From NCBI GenBank assembly GCA_030068075.1, contig CM057826.1:64391312-64455311 (forward strand): a stretch of DNA of 64,000 nt, written 5' to 3'. The DNA comes from Paguma larvata. Its lineage: Eukaryota > Chordata > Mammalia > Carnivora > Viverridae. Below the pieces are notes generated by a model. That model was not told the origin of the DNA. It did not search any database and saw nothing but the letters and a program-made list of their open reading frames with translations. Positions 52,621 through 63,189 of this stretch are shown piece by piece. Position 1 is the stretch's first letter, and each line of letters starts with the position of its first letter. A program made the translations under genes and the position numbers.

Positions 52621-53221
52621 TCCTAAACTGAATGAGATCAAGATATCTTAAGAATTAACATCATTTCTCTTTTGTACATTCTCTCTTGATACTCAGCCAC
52701 AATCTTTCTCTTAATTTTAGTCCTTGAACACCTGCTACCAGGATTTCTTTCTTTCCTAGTTCAGCCATGGCAGTTTTGCTTATATAGGAGTCTTCATTTT
52801 GCATTTTGGATCTGTCTTAAGATGATCAGATACTTCACTTGAAGCTCAGTCTAGAGGCAGACTACAAAAGACAAAAATACTTTCTTCTAAAAGCATAAAT
52901 GAGGTTTGAATTAAAGTGACTCTGAGATATAATTACCTAGCAACTATGAGAGATAATATTAGGAAGATGAGAAAGGTAAAGAAGCAAGCTGTTGCTTTTC
53001 TTCATGGAGGACACCCAGGGTCATCCAAGGTATGCATGTGTCCATCCAAGAGACACAACCCTAAACAATTTCCAAGTTACAGAAGATGGGTTGGTATTGA
53101 CTTCAATCTCTGTTAGTCATCTCTATGCTAATAGACATGCTAATAGAACTAATGTTAATAGAGCTAATAATATTAGTGGGAAGAAAAAAAAGTCCTCAGG
53201 GAAGTTTGACTCTGTCATTAC
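52621..53221. other. Unassigned sequence with a short degenerate tandem
   Basis: No gene. At about 53126-53177 the motif GCTAATAGA/CTAATAGAA recurs four to five times in degenerate form. Confidence 0.45.
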
Positions 53222-53232
53222 TAAAATAATTT

Positions 53233-53451
53233 AGGGGCACCTGGGCAGCTCAGTTGGTTAAGCGTCCAAACCTTGAATCTTGGCTCAGGTCATGATCTCA
53301 TGGTTCCTGGGATCGAGACCCACATTGGGCTCTGCACTGAGAGTGCAGAGCCTGCTTGGGATTCCCTCTCTCCCTCCCTCTCTCTCTGCACCTCCTCCAC
53401 TTGTGTTCTCTCTCTGTGTCTCAAAATAAATAAGTTTAAAACAAAACAAAA
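53233..53451 (+). mobile_element. SINEC (tRNA-Lys SINE)
   Basis: Full-length: head AGGGGCACCTGGGCAGCTCA, GGTCATGATCTCATGGTTCC, 'GGGCTCTGCACTGAGAGTGCAGAGCCTGC', CT-rich middle, tail AAAATAAATAAGTTTAAAAC. A perfect 11-bp TSD, TAAAATAATTT, lies at 53222-53232 and 53452-53462. Confidence 0.96.
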
Positions 53452-53462
53452 TAAAATAATTT

Positions 53463-54078
53463 GTGAATTGATTGGGAGAGTTGGTTACTAAACTGTATTT
53501 TTCCAAGATCCTTTCTTAATTTTATCATTGCCTGACCCAAAAACTTAAATATGGAGAAGTATACAAATGGATATCTATAAATATATTTAATATATTGTTT
53601 ATTATATAGAAGTCAATAATAAACTGAATTTTTATGGCTCTGAACCAGTGCTAGGAAAGGTCAAAAAATGTTAGTTCAAAAGACGAAAACCCTCCTCTTC
53701 ACTCTGCCCAGCAAGGCTAACAACTTCTAGGAGGCCCTTAGCTGATAAAACATTTCCAAAATATTAATAAGGAGCAGCCTTGTCCAAGTAAGTTCTTTGA
53801 TTTTTTGTTTTATTGGAAACATCACAATCTATCTCAATATAAACAACTTTCTGTTTCTTCCCCAACAGAATTCTTAGATTGCTGACCTGGCAAAGCACAT
53901 TTTCGTTCCGTTCAGATCACTGTTTATGTAACTCAGTGCTAGCTTTCCAACGTTTCTTGCCTAATGGCTCTTAAAATCAACAATCTGAGTGCCGCAGGGA
54001 GATAGATTGTGTCAGTGCTGGATGGTAATGAGTAAAGCTTTTGATGGAGACCATTCCATTCTCCTCTATTTTTTTGCC
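53463..54078. other. Unassigned sequence
   Basis: No gene or confident repeat recognised. Confidence 0.45.
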
Positions 54079-54087
54079 ACATTTGGA

Positions 54088-54198
54088 GCCTGCTTCGGAT
54101 TCTGTGTGTGTGTCTCTCTCTCTGCCCTTCACTTGCTCATGCTTTGTCTCTATTTCTCTCAAAAATAAAATAAAAATGCTAAAAAAAAAAACCCAAAA
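54088..54198 (+). mobile_element. SINEC, 5'-truncated copy
   Basis: Only the second half: 'GAGCCTGCTTCGGATTCTGTGTGTGTGTC', CT-rich middle, 'CTCATGCTTTGTCTC', tail AAAAATAAAATAAAAATGCT and an A-run. ACATTTGGA lies at both borders (54079-54087 and 54199-54207), suggesting insertion of an incomplete copy. The TTCGGATTCTG block is like the young copy at 41401. Confidence 0.9.
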
Positions 54199-54439
54199 AC
54201 ATTTGGACAGGGGATGGAATGGTCACAACCGGGACAGAAATAAAAAATCGTGTCTGTGGCGTCTCTCTAGATACGTACTTGGCAGGAAAAAAAGTGGCAA
54301 AGAAACCGACTTGGAAGAAGTGCTCTTTCTAAGCTTGCTTACATTTTCATTTTACTTCGAAATATTTGATTATTTCAAAAGTAATATATTGTTGTTATTA
54401 AAAAATTAAATGCTATACAAATTTTAACAATAAGATAAA

Positions 54440-55656
54440 ATTCCCCCATAGCCTCACCTTTCAAAAGTAACTGTTACTAACAGTTTGTGTATATTCTTCC
54501 AGAGATTATTTTTTAATTTTTGTGGGATTCTTCCCCTCTTCTTCCTCCTCCCACTTCCCCTCTTTCTCCTTTGGCTTTTTCTCCTCTGTCTCTTCTTCCT
54601 CTTCCCTCTACTCTTCATTTTCCTTCTCCCTTTCCTTTTCCTCTTCTTATTCCTCTTTCTCATATCCCTGTTCTCATTCTTCCACTACTTTCCTTCTGTT
54701 TTTTTTGTGCTCCAAATTAGTGCAGGTGGTATTGCTGGATCAAAGATTCTGAACTTTTATAATTTTAGTAGATTGCCAATAATACATTTTGCAGATCAAT
54801 ATGTTCTCAATTGCTTTGCCAAATAAAGTTGTATTAACCTATATATATCCCCAGTTACTTATCAATACTGGCTAGTATCAACTCTAAGTCTTTGTTAACT
54901 TTTGTTAATCCTGTTTTATTTTAAATTTATTTAATTATTACGTTTAGCTTCTTTTTATACATTTATCAGTCCATGGTATTTCTTCTATGAGTTGTCTGTT
55001 CATGTACATTTTTTCTATTGGGTTATTTGCTTTTCTAAACACTGATTTTAATATATATTAATATGCTATATATGTATAATATGTTCCTTATATGTTAGGG
55101 ATATTAGGCTTTTGTCTTTACTGTGTATTTTCTATACTTTTCCCTGATTGCCTCTGTTTTCTTCATTTTGTTTATGGTACATTTTGCCTTGCAGAACTTT
55201 CAAATTTTCACGTGAACATATAATCACAATTTATTTTATTGCTTCTAGGTTTCATGCAATGCTTAGGATCCTTTTTGTATTCTAAGTTTATAGCAACTAT
55301 TTACCATTGTTTCTTTTAGCTTCTTTGTGAATTTACATTTTTGCTTTGTATGTAAGTTTTTCATCCTTCTGGAATTTATTCTGTAACAAGATACAAAGCA
55401 TGGATTCAGTTTAATTATTTTCCAAATTGCTCTCCTTTTCTAAATGGCTAGCTCGTTGTACAACCTGCTTCTTTCAATAGTCCATTTTACTCTCCACTGG
55501 TTTGGAATATCATCCTTATCAAATACTACATTTCCATACAGTTTGTTGTATTAATTTTGGCTGTCTATTTCTATGCTGATACTGGATGTTTTTATTACTG
55601 TAGCTTTAATATATTTGAATATTTAAGAGACCTTCTAGTTTCCTTTGTTTAAATTA
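54440..55656 (-). repeat. Ancient L1 (L1M/HAL1-like), first segment
   Basis: Antisense L1-class text: 'GGTGGTATTGCTGGATCAAAG', 'TAGTAGATTGCCAATAATACATTTTGC', 'TGTTAGGGATATTAGGCTTTTGTC', 'TTTCATCCTTCTGGAATTTATTCTG', 'ACTGTAGCTTTAATATATTTGAATATTTAAGAG'. The order is 3' ORF2 toward RT with rising coordinates. Interrupted by a young L1 at 55671. The C/T-rich patch at 54530-54670 lies inside it. Confidence 0.6.
54530..54670. repeat. Pyrimidine-rich low-complexity stretch
   Basis: CTTCCTCCTC, CTTTCTCC and TTCCTCTTCC units with few purines on the plus strand. Frames on both strands are compositionally biased (Ser/Phe/Leu; Lys/Arg) and not genes. Confidence 0.85.
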
Positions 55657-55943
55657 TGGACCCAACTTTATTTTTTTTTCCAATATACAAACATCCTTTT
55701 ATTTATTATTTTTTTCCCTTTTTTTTGAATAATTTATTGTCAATTTGGTTTCCATACAACACCCAGTGCTCATCCCAATAAGTGCTCTCCTCTGTGCCCA
55801 TCACCCACTCTCCCCCCTCCCACACCCTCTTCTCCCCTCGGTTTGTTCTTAGTCTTTGAGAGTCTCTTATGTTATGTCTTCCTTCCTCTCTGTGACTTTT
55901 TTTTCCCCTTCCTTCCCCTCTTCCCCTCCCCCCTGGTTTTCTG

Positions 55944-56464
55944 TTAGGTCTCCCAAAGCCCACCTATGCGTGGAAACATATGGCATCTGTCTTTCTCTGC
56001 CTGATTTATTTCACTCAGCATAATATCCTCCAGTTCCATCCATGTTGCCACACATGGCCAGATTTCATTCTTTCTCATTGCTGCATAGTATTCCATTGTG
56101 TATATATATATATATATATATACCACATCTTCTTTATCCATTCATCAGCTAATGGACTCTCTTTCCATGATTTGGCTATTGTCAAAAGTGCTCCTATGAA
56201 CATCGGGGTACATGTGCCCCTATGCATCAGCAGTCCTGGATCTCTTGGGTAGATTCCTTACAGTGCTATTGCTGGGTCACAGGGTAAATCTATTTTCATG
56301 CTTTTGAGGAACCTCCACACCGTTTTCCAGAGTGGCTGCACCAGTTTGCATTCCCACCAACAGTGCAAGAGGGTACCTGTTTCTCCACATCCTCGCCAGC
56401 ATGTATAGTTTCCTGATTTGTTCATTTTAGCCACTCTGACTGGTGTGAGGTGGTATCTCAGTGT
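55944..56464 (-). pseudogene. L1 ORF2 C-terminal remnant
   Basis: Frames at 56542-56258 and 56141-55944 on the minus strand give the last part of ORF2p. The (TA)n expansion adds Tyr-Ile repeats in front of TMEYYAAMRKNEI. The first frame starts in flanking DNA beyond the L1 border. Non-functional fragment. Confidence 0.8.
56100..56122. repeat. (TA)n microsatellite inside L1
   Basis: Eleven uninterrupted TA units. In sister copies the position reads GTATATATAAACC (5255-5266) or lacks the array, so it expanded from a short GTATATATA seed. Confidence 0.95.
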
Positions 56465-56479
56465 TGGACCCAAATTTAA

Positions 56480-57067
56480 AAGTACAGTGGAGATATCAAT
56501 TTTCATAACACTGATTTGATACATTAATTTGATGAAAAACAATACCTTAAAACTATTGAGTCTTTCTATCCAAAAATAAAATTAAAATAGCTTTTCAGGT
56601 ATTCGTTTATGTCCCTCAGTGGATTTTTATACTTTTTTCTTTGGGGGAGTATGCCTTTCTGGTTAAGCTTTCCCAGAATGTTTTATAATTTTTGTTTCAA
56701 TTATAAATATATGTTTCCATTATGTTATATAAGAAAATAAGAGGTTATCGATTTTTGTATATTAATTTTGGATCCAGTTAAATGCTGGATACTTTGTTTT
56801 CTGCTAGTACTTTTTCAGTTGCTTACTTTCAGTTTTCCAGAAAGATAATCATATAGTCTGTAAACAGTAATGACATTGCCTTCCTTATTTATTTATTTAT
56901 ATTTTATTTCTAAATCCTACTCTGGTATGCTGTTTTCAGAGTTCTACCAGAGAAAGTGAATCTATCATGGTAAGATTAGGCATCTTCTCACTTTGTTCCT
57001 TGCTTTAATTATGTTTCAATGTCCATTTGGATTATATATGCTATTACATTAAGTAGTATAAAAATTT
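56480..57067 (-). repeat. Ancient L1 (L1M/HAL1-like), second segment
   Basis: Continues the element of 54440-55656 with RT-region antisense blocks: 'GATTTTTGTATATTAATTTTGGATCCAGTTAAATGCTGGATACTTTG', 'AGATAATCATATAGTCTGTAAACAGTAATGACATTGCCTTCC', 'GGCATCTTCTCACTTTGTTCC'. These are the diverged forms of 'attgatttttgtatcctgcaac...atcatgttatctgc...catccttgtcttgttcc' seen in L1s such as the one at 24200. Confidence 0.6.
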
Positions 57068-57083
57068 ATTTTATTGACATTTT

Positions 57084-57318
57084 TAGAAATTATTTATTTA
57101 CCTATTTTTCTGACTATAACCACAATATATGTATATATGTATTTTATTTTAATTATTAATATATTTTGAGGGAGAAAGATGGGGAGAGAGAATCCAAGCA
57201 GTCTCCACACTGTCATCACAGAGCCTGATGCAGGGCTCAAACTTACAAACCATGAAATCTTGACCTGAGCTGAACCAAGAATCAGATGCTCAACTGACTG
57301 AGCCACTCGAGTGCCCCT
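57084..57318 (-). mobile_element. SINEC with unusual extended tail
   Basis: Minus-strand head GGGGCACTCGAGTGGCTCAG, 'AGCTCAGGTCAAGATTTCATGG', 'GAGACTGCTTGGATTC', CT-rich part. The TSD ATTTTATTGACATTT (57068-57082) and ATTTTACTGACATTT (57319-57333) lies about 80 bases beyond the normal SINE end, so extra AT-rich sequence (57084-57150) is included within the insertion. Confidence 0.88.
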
Positions 57319-57333
57319 ATTTTACTGACATTT

Positions 57334-59150
57334 CTGAAAACCAAAAATCAATGATTTTTAAAGCCAATTCTTATAAAAGATGAAATTTTATCAAATGTAT
57401 TTTTGCTATCTATTTAGGTTACTATATGGTGAACATTATTAATAGAATTCTTAATTTTGGTCCATCTCTGACTTCCTGGAATAAAACCAGAAAAGTGAAA
57501 TTAGCCCATATTTTCTTTTTAAAAGCTGCTTTTATGTTATTATGATGACTGTGATATGCTAATTTTATAAATAGTCTGGAAAATACTTTTTTTTTTTATG
57601 TCCTCCAGTACAGTTTAAATAGCATGGGAATTTTATTCCTTGGGGATTTGAAACAATTTATTTGTTAAAATTAAAATAACCAATCATCATAAACTACATT
57701 AAAAAATCTCCATAATTTTGTAATAAATTTTTTTATTTGGATTGAGTTATCCATTTTGTCCCAGTTTAAAAGTGTATTAGCTTAAAAGTGCAAATATTTC
57801 CTTATAACTCTCTTAATTTGTGATATATTTGTGTTTTTCTCTCTCATTCTTAAACTTGTGGATATTGGTTTGTATTATTTTAAAATATTTAGGTATCAAT
57901 TTATTTAATTTATTATTTTAGGAATTACCTCTAGGATGGTTTATCAATTCTGTTGTATTTCCATTTTCTAACTCATCAGTCTTGTACCTGTTATTTATTA
58001 TTTCATTGTCCTTTCTTTAGTTTCATTTTGTGGTATGATTATATGATTAATTAATATGTTTATTTTTATTATTTTTATACTTAGCAATATTGGGGTTTTA
58101 GATTGTGAATATTCTTTAATATTTTCCTTTGTTTTTCTTGGGCCATTTTGGAATTTTTGCACTGATCATTTATTGTATTATCATAGTTAATATTTATATA
58201 GCCTTTCTTTTAAGAATTACAATAATATTACTCTTATTTTACTTATATTATTTATATTATTTTGAGTCGGTGTATACCAACAGTTCTTATGTGGTGGGTT
58301 TTCTTCTCTTGTGAATTTTTTGCTTTGAATCATCTTTCAGTTGATTCTCTTAAGAATTTATATATATCTTATTTTCAAGAAGAGCTTTTAGTGCATTTGT
58401 TTCTAAGGTATCGCAAAATCAGACATTTCCTCCTACTCTGTGAATGACAGCACTGCTGGATATGTCGTTTTTGATGCCATTCTCTTCCTTTCATCTCTCT
58501 GTAAATGTAGTTTTTAAATTTTTTTGGCCTTTAGTGTTGCTGAAGTGGAATCTGAGATTATTCTATTTTTAAAAAACACTTGTAGGGGATTTGACTCTTC
58601 TCCCCAAGTACTTATAACAGTCTTTGTTTTTGAAATACAATAATATCAGTAGGAAATATCATGATTCTTTGTTTTTTTCATGAAGCACAGATAACCTTTG
58701 AACATTAACATATAAGTGTTCTTTTAGAGAAAAAATGTTTTATTGATGAATAATGTTTGCGTCTGTTCTCCTCTTTATGTATGGACTGCCTTTCAAATTT
58801 ATTATCTTCATTTTTCTGTTATTTTCTTGACCTTCCTCTCCGTATTACAACTGTGTTTTCACCAGTGTTGGCTCATCGTTTTGCTGTTTCCAATTTGCTT
58901 TTTATTTCTGTAATGATATGCTTCCCCCTTAGCTTTGCTAGCTCCTTTGTGCATCTTCCTAACTTGAAACAGCATCTCATCTTTGTTCTCTCACGTCTCT
59001 TCTCTTTGATCTGATTATCTATTTAAGATATTTGGTCTAAAATTTTCTTCTCTTTCCTGGAGTATCTCCATTTAAAAATATTTTCTTCATCTGTCATTTG
59101 TTGGGTATGTTCCTTTCTTTCCATTTAAAAAATACTATCAACCACATTTT
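57334..59150 (-). repeat. Ancient L1 (L1M/HAL1-like), third segment
   Basis: T-rich antisense L1 flavour continues: 'GTATTTTTGCTATCTATTTAGG', 'TGGTTTGTATTATTTTAAAATATTTAGG', 'ACTCATCAGTCTTGTACCTGTTATTTATTATTTC'. Assignments become weak beyond about 58100. The frames at 58129-58314, 58262-58447 and 58757-59014 lack domains. Confidence 0.4.
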
Positions 59151-59677
59151 TCTCCTATTAACTTTTGACTGATGTATCGGTCAGTTAAGTTGCAGATGAA
59201 GGAAGCTACTTTAGCTATTTTAAGCACAAGGAATTTACAGCTGGGAAGTTTATATTTACAGCATCACTTGAAGGGCAGAAGGAACAGGTTCTAGACTGGA
59301 ACACCAAGAATGATTCCCAGAACCTGCTGATGAGCTGATGTTCTATGGGAGTTACTTCCTCTGCAAAAGTCAGGAAGCTGCCATGGTAACATGGCATATG
59401 CAAGACTGACAGTTGGTTAGATGTGGTAGTAGGAATCTGTGAATGTTGTCTTCTGATTGTTTCAATTTTCATAGTGAAGTTGGAACCAAAATCATGATCA
59501 AGAATGAGGATGCAAGAGGAGATGATGGATGTTTTAGAAGAAAGAAGAAAAAGTAAAAAAAATTTCTAAAGAGTAGAAAATGAATTAGCTAAGGAAGTAT
59601 ACTATAATAGCTAGAGAGCATTAGGAGATTGTTAGAGGTTTATGACCATGAATTCAAAGTGAGACCAGTCAAGGGAG

Positions 59678-59680
<3 letters not shown>

Positions 59681-59722
<42 letters not shown>
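59681..59722. repeat. (TG)n microsatellite
   Basis: Twenty uninterrupted TG units preceded by GGGAGGGG. Likely polymorphic. Confidence 0.97.
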
Positions 59723-59723
<1 letters not shown>

Positions 59724-61404
59724 AGCCACCTCCAGCTACAAAGGTGCAGGCATGTGGTGGTTGAAAATTTGAATTTAATCAAGTTTAGAAATTTGCCAAG
59801 GATCTATAATGACGGAGGAGAAGGACAAGGGAGGTAAGGATGTATAGCAGGAAGGATTATAACGACTGACTGTGAGAGTAAAGCTGGTTAAGGAAGGGAA
59901 AGAAATATCAAAAAGGTGAGGAACAGCAGACTGTTGGTAAGACTAACGATATGAAATCCCAGTGGGGCCAAAAGATCATTGGGTTTGGGTGCTAGAAGGA
60001 ATGACAAGACCAACGGAGGTGGTTATCCAATAGTGAAATTATGATTATGGAGAGGTTAAAGTTAAAATGACCAAGTCTATGGTATGACCATGGGAGTAGG
60101 TAGCTAAAATAATGTGGAAGACAAGATCACTGGAGGAGAGGAGTTCAGGACACTGAGAAGCTAGGAAAATTGAAGGATCATCTACATGTATCTTGCAATC
60201 TTCAAAAATGAAGAAAGGAGTAGTCATGGAGAGAAGGAAAGTGAGCCAGAAGTGAAATTGTTTGAAAAAATAAGGGGGAATAACCTGGAGGAAGGTATGT
60301 AGATATAGAAGATACAGAATAATATTGAAAAATAGGAAATAATATCATCTGATACCATGAAATATGAAGCTGGAGGTGTGTAGGTAGATGGGAATGAAAA
60401 GGTAACGAGCAACAGAGAGGATATCTACCTCATTCCCATGTTCAGTGATGCGAGGACTGGAAGAAAACCAGCCTGTGTTTGAGAAGGTTGACCAGTGTAT
60501 TCAGGGCAGTGCCAGGTTTCCTTCATAGTAAGAAAATAAAGAGAGAATCAGAGAAGGGGCTAGGATGTTTGGGATTGTGCCAGTAATGGAGTTTCAAATG
60601 TCTAGTGAAAGGATTTCAGGACGGGTAGGAGAAGGGGTTAGTTGAGGAACTATCTGAGCCTTACGGGGATTACAAATTAGGAGATGAGGGTGGACCTAGA
60701 TATCTGGGGCTATAGAGATGAACATAAAAAGGCTAGAGACCATAATGAGATTCATCCTGACTGATTCAAGGCAGAAATTAGTAGGAAGGCTGTGTTTTGG
60801 ACAGGAATGCCCAAATGCTTAAGGCTCCTTCTTGGTTTCTATTGATGGAGACAATAGGAAATGACTCAGTGTGTGGACTCCAATCTGACCCTATATTATA
60901 GTGTTAGAAAGCCTATAGGAGCCATTTCCCTGACTGGGGACACAGTCTGGGGTTTCCTCTTGACATGAGAGGCTCTGTCTTGAACCTTAGTGGAGTTAGG
61001 ATTCTGGAGGAGCTTGTCGTTAACTTTATGTGCACAAACCCTTTTACATCACTGATAATCTAGGTAGAAGGCCTTGGGGAAGATAGGTTTTAGTCTCTGT
61101 GAATAGGCCTTCTTGTTGCCTGATGATTGGGGATAGGATCATAAATGTGTATACTCGATCTGCTATTTGTCAGACAGTGGGTGGGAAACCCATCATGTTG
61201 ACATAAGCATTGTTTAAATTGATCCCTTAACACTTAGGTGGAAGGTAAGATTTTTATGTCTGTGGTGTGTGTGTGTGTGTTGGGGATTACAGAGATGTGT
61301 ATACTGGGATAGAGGGCAGTCTGTAGCATGATATAGGTATTGTTTCTAAACATTTTCCAGATCTGATAAATCATCTGCCTTGAGATATGTCCTGCTATGT
61401 GTGT

Positions 61405-61432
61405 GGGGGTGGGGACGGGGGGGGGGTTGGGG
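61405..61432 (+). repeat. G-quadruplex-forming motif
   Basis: G-runs of 5, 4, 10 and 4 separated by T, AC and TT on the plus strand (GGGGGTGGGGACGGGG and on). This meets the usual four-run, short-loop rule with room to spare. Confidence 0.9.
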
Positions 61433-61616
61433 CAGTATTGGGAAAAGAGGACTGCCTTCTAATTTTGTTTGTATCAGAGATCATAACAATGGATTATCCC
61501 AGTTAGGTTAACATAAAGATGGCACAGTGTGTGGTACCTCCTTCAATCCTGCCTCATTGTTTGTCTTTGGATATGCAAATATGACCCAGGCTGGTGCTTT
61601 TTTTGTTTTCTCCATG

Positions 61617-62013
61617 GTTTAATCTGGCCATTGGTTATTTTCCCTTTCTATTTAAGGGATGTTGTTATATCTTCTTTTAAAAAAATAATAAAAACTGCGC
61701 TCTGATCGAGATTATGGAGATGGATTTCAGTTCTCAAATTTCTCTTGTGTTTGGGTCCAAATTTCATTGTATATGGAAGGTAGATATATTGGAGTCTTTG
61801 GTATAAATTGTGGTAGTACCCTGGTTTTATAGATGAGATTTTTGTATCTACATAGGTTTGTTTTATTTAGTTTAATAGATTTGGTATTTTCCGTTTCCGT
61901 TAAAGGATTTATATTTTCTCTTAGAAAAAACAACAAAAACTGTACTCTGATTAAGATTATGGAGATGGATTTCAGTTCTAACATTCTCCTGCGGTTGGGT
62001 TTAAATCTCACTG
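61617..62013 (+). repeat. Diverged tandem duplication, period about 245 bp
   Basis: Two copies: about 61617-61770 and 61868-62013. Shared blocks include AGATTATGGAGATGGATTTC AGTTCT, 'AAAAACTG(C/T)(G/A)CTCTGAT', 'TTGGGT' plus 'AAAT(T/C)TCA(T/C)TG', and upstream 'TATTTTCC(C/G)TTTC'. The strand label is nominal. No family recognised. Confidence 0.8.
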
Positions 62014-62351
62014 AAATGAAAAAGTAGATGTTGCATGGTGCCATCTTCTCCCGAGTCCTTGCTTGTGTCTCTTGCTCCTAACTAGTATGTAAGTGAGTGT
62101 TATGGTTTCAAGAGCTTTCCTTTATATGTCACTAGAGTATGTGCTGACTAAAGTAATTGTGCTGATGTGAACAAAGAGCACAGATAGCTAGGTGATACTG
62201 ACACCTGCACGTATTCATGCTGCTCACATTTTTAATGACTTAAGGATGGGGTTCAAAACCTTTTAGTGCATAGCATTGTGAATACTGCAACTAATTTGAA
62301 ATATTTTAAATATTTTCAAAACATGCGGAGATTAAAATATTTTGAGTTTGT

Positions 62352-62735
62352 ATTAGTCTTCTTTGCCGTGTAGCAAATGATGACAAATTTAGTGGCTTAA
62401 AACAATACCTCTATAATAGCTTACCATTCTGTAGGTTAGAAGTCTGGCATGGCATGCCCAGGTTTTCTGCACAGAATACCACACAGCTGAAATGAAACTA
62501 TTGGCTTGAATGAGTTCTCTTATGGACATTCTGGAAAAAGATCTGTTTCTAAATGAATTCTTGTTGGCAAGATCCAAGTCTTGCAGTGGTAGGACTGAGG
62601 TCCTCTTTTCCTTGCCTACTGTCAGCTGGGGGCTCTCTTAGCTCCAATGGGCCACCCACATTCCTTAACATGTGACTCATTTCAACTTCAAAGCCAGCCA
62701 CATTGCTTACTGTGTCACTTATCTCAATTTAAAGG
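62352..62735 (-). repeat. Old LTR-like repeat (MaLR-related), left part
   Basis: 'TGTATTAGTCTTCTTTGCCGTGTAGCAAATGATGACAAATTTAGTGGCTTAAAACAATACC', 'TTCTGTAGGTTAGAAGTCTGGCATGG', 'CTTGCCTACTGTCAGCTGGGGGCTCTC', 'CACATTCCTTAACATGTGACTC', 'CAAAGCCAGCCACATTGC' is the antisense form of a dispersed repeat. Continues at about 63190 after another LTR-type insertion. Confidence 0.65.
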
Positions 62736-62740
62736 CAGTA

Positions 62741-63187
62741 TGGCAGGCTGAATAATGCCCTTTTCCGGAAGATCCCGTTGTCCCATTCCCTGAAACCTGT
62801 GAATATGTTACCTTATATGGCAAAAGGAACTTTGCAGGTGTGATAAAACTAAGGATTTTGAGATGGGGGATTATGTCGGATTACCTGGATGGACCTGATG
62901 GCATCACAAAGGTCCAAATAGGAGAGAAAGCAATGAAAAGACAGGAGCAGAGACTGAAGTGATATACCAGGAACCAAGGAATGCTGCTGTTTCTCAACGC
63001 TGGAAGACCAAGGTACAAATTCTCCCTTGGAGCCTCCAGAGGGAACTGGCCTGCTGACACTTTAATGTTAGCCTCTTAAAGACTCAATTTGGATTTCTGA
63101 CCTCCAGGACATAGAGGAATAAATTTTCGCTGTTGTAAGCCTCTAAATCTGTCGTGATGTGCTACAGCCGCAATCAGAAATGAATAG
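62741..63187 (+). mobile_element. MaLR-type (MLT1-like) LTR, second copy
   Basis: Same type as 30826-31465: 'GGCAGGCTGAATAATGCCC', 'CCCTGAAACCTGTGAATATGTTACCTTATATGGCAAAAGGAACTTTGCAGGTGTG', 'GATTTTGAGATGGGGGATTATGTCGGATTACC', 'CTTGGAGCCTCCAGAGGGAACTGGCCTGCTGACAC', 'GGATTTCTGACCTCCAGGACATAGAGGAATAAATTTTCGCTGTTG', 'GTGCTACAGCCGCAATCAGAAATGAATA'. AATAAA sits at the LTR polyadenylation site. It lies inside the older minus-strand repeat. Confidence 0.8.
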
Positions 63188-63189
63188 AG

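Larger units (their letters stand above)
55671..56464 (-). mobile_element. L1 LINE, 5'-truncated, felid-type 3' end
   Basis: Minus strand: end of ORF2 ([19 protein letters not shown] at its start; later MEYYAAMRKNEIWPCVATWM), 3'UTR, and a T-rich tail region. The sequence ends abruptly at 'GGTGGTATCTCAGTG' (5' truncation). TSD TGGACCCAA at 55657-55665 and 56465-56473 with further partial agreement (CTTTAT versus ATTTAA). A (TA)n array at 56100-56122 sits in the ORF2 end. It is nested in an ancient L1 of the same orientation. Confidence 0.93.
59151..62340. other. Unassigned sequence; purine-skewed 59480-60800
   Basis: No gene recognised. From about 59480 to 60800 the plus strand is markedly richer in A and G than in C and T (GAAGGACAAGGGAGG and similar), unlike the T-rich antisense LINE before it. 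Contains (TG)n, a G-quadruplex motif and a tandem duplication, listed separately. A short (GT)n lies at 61264-61280. Confidence 0.45.
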
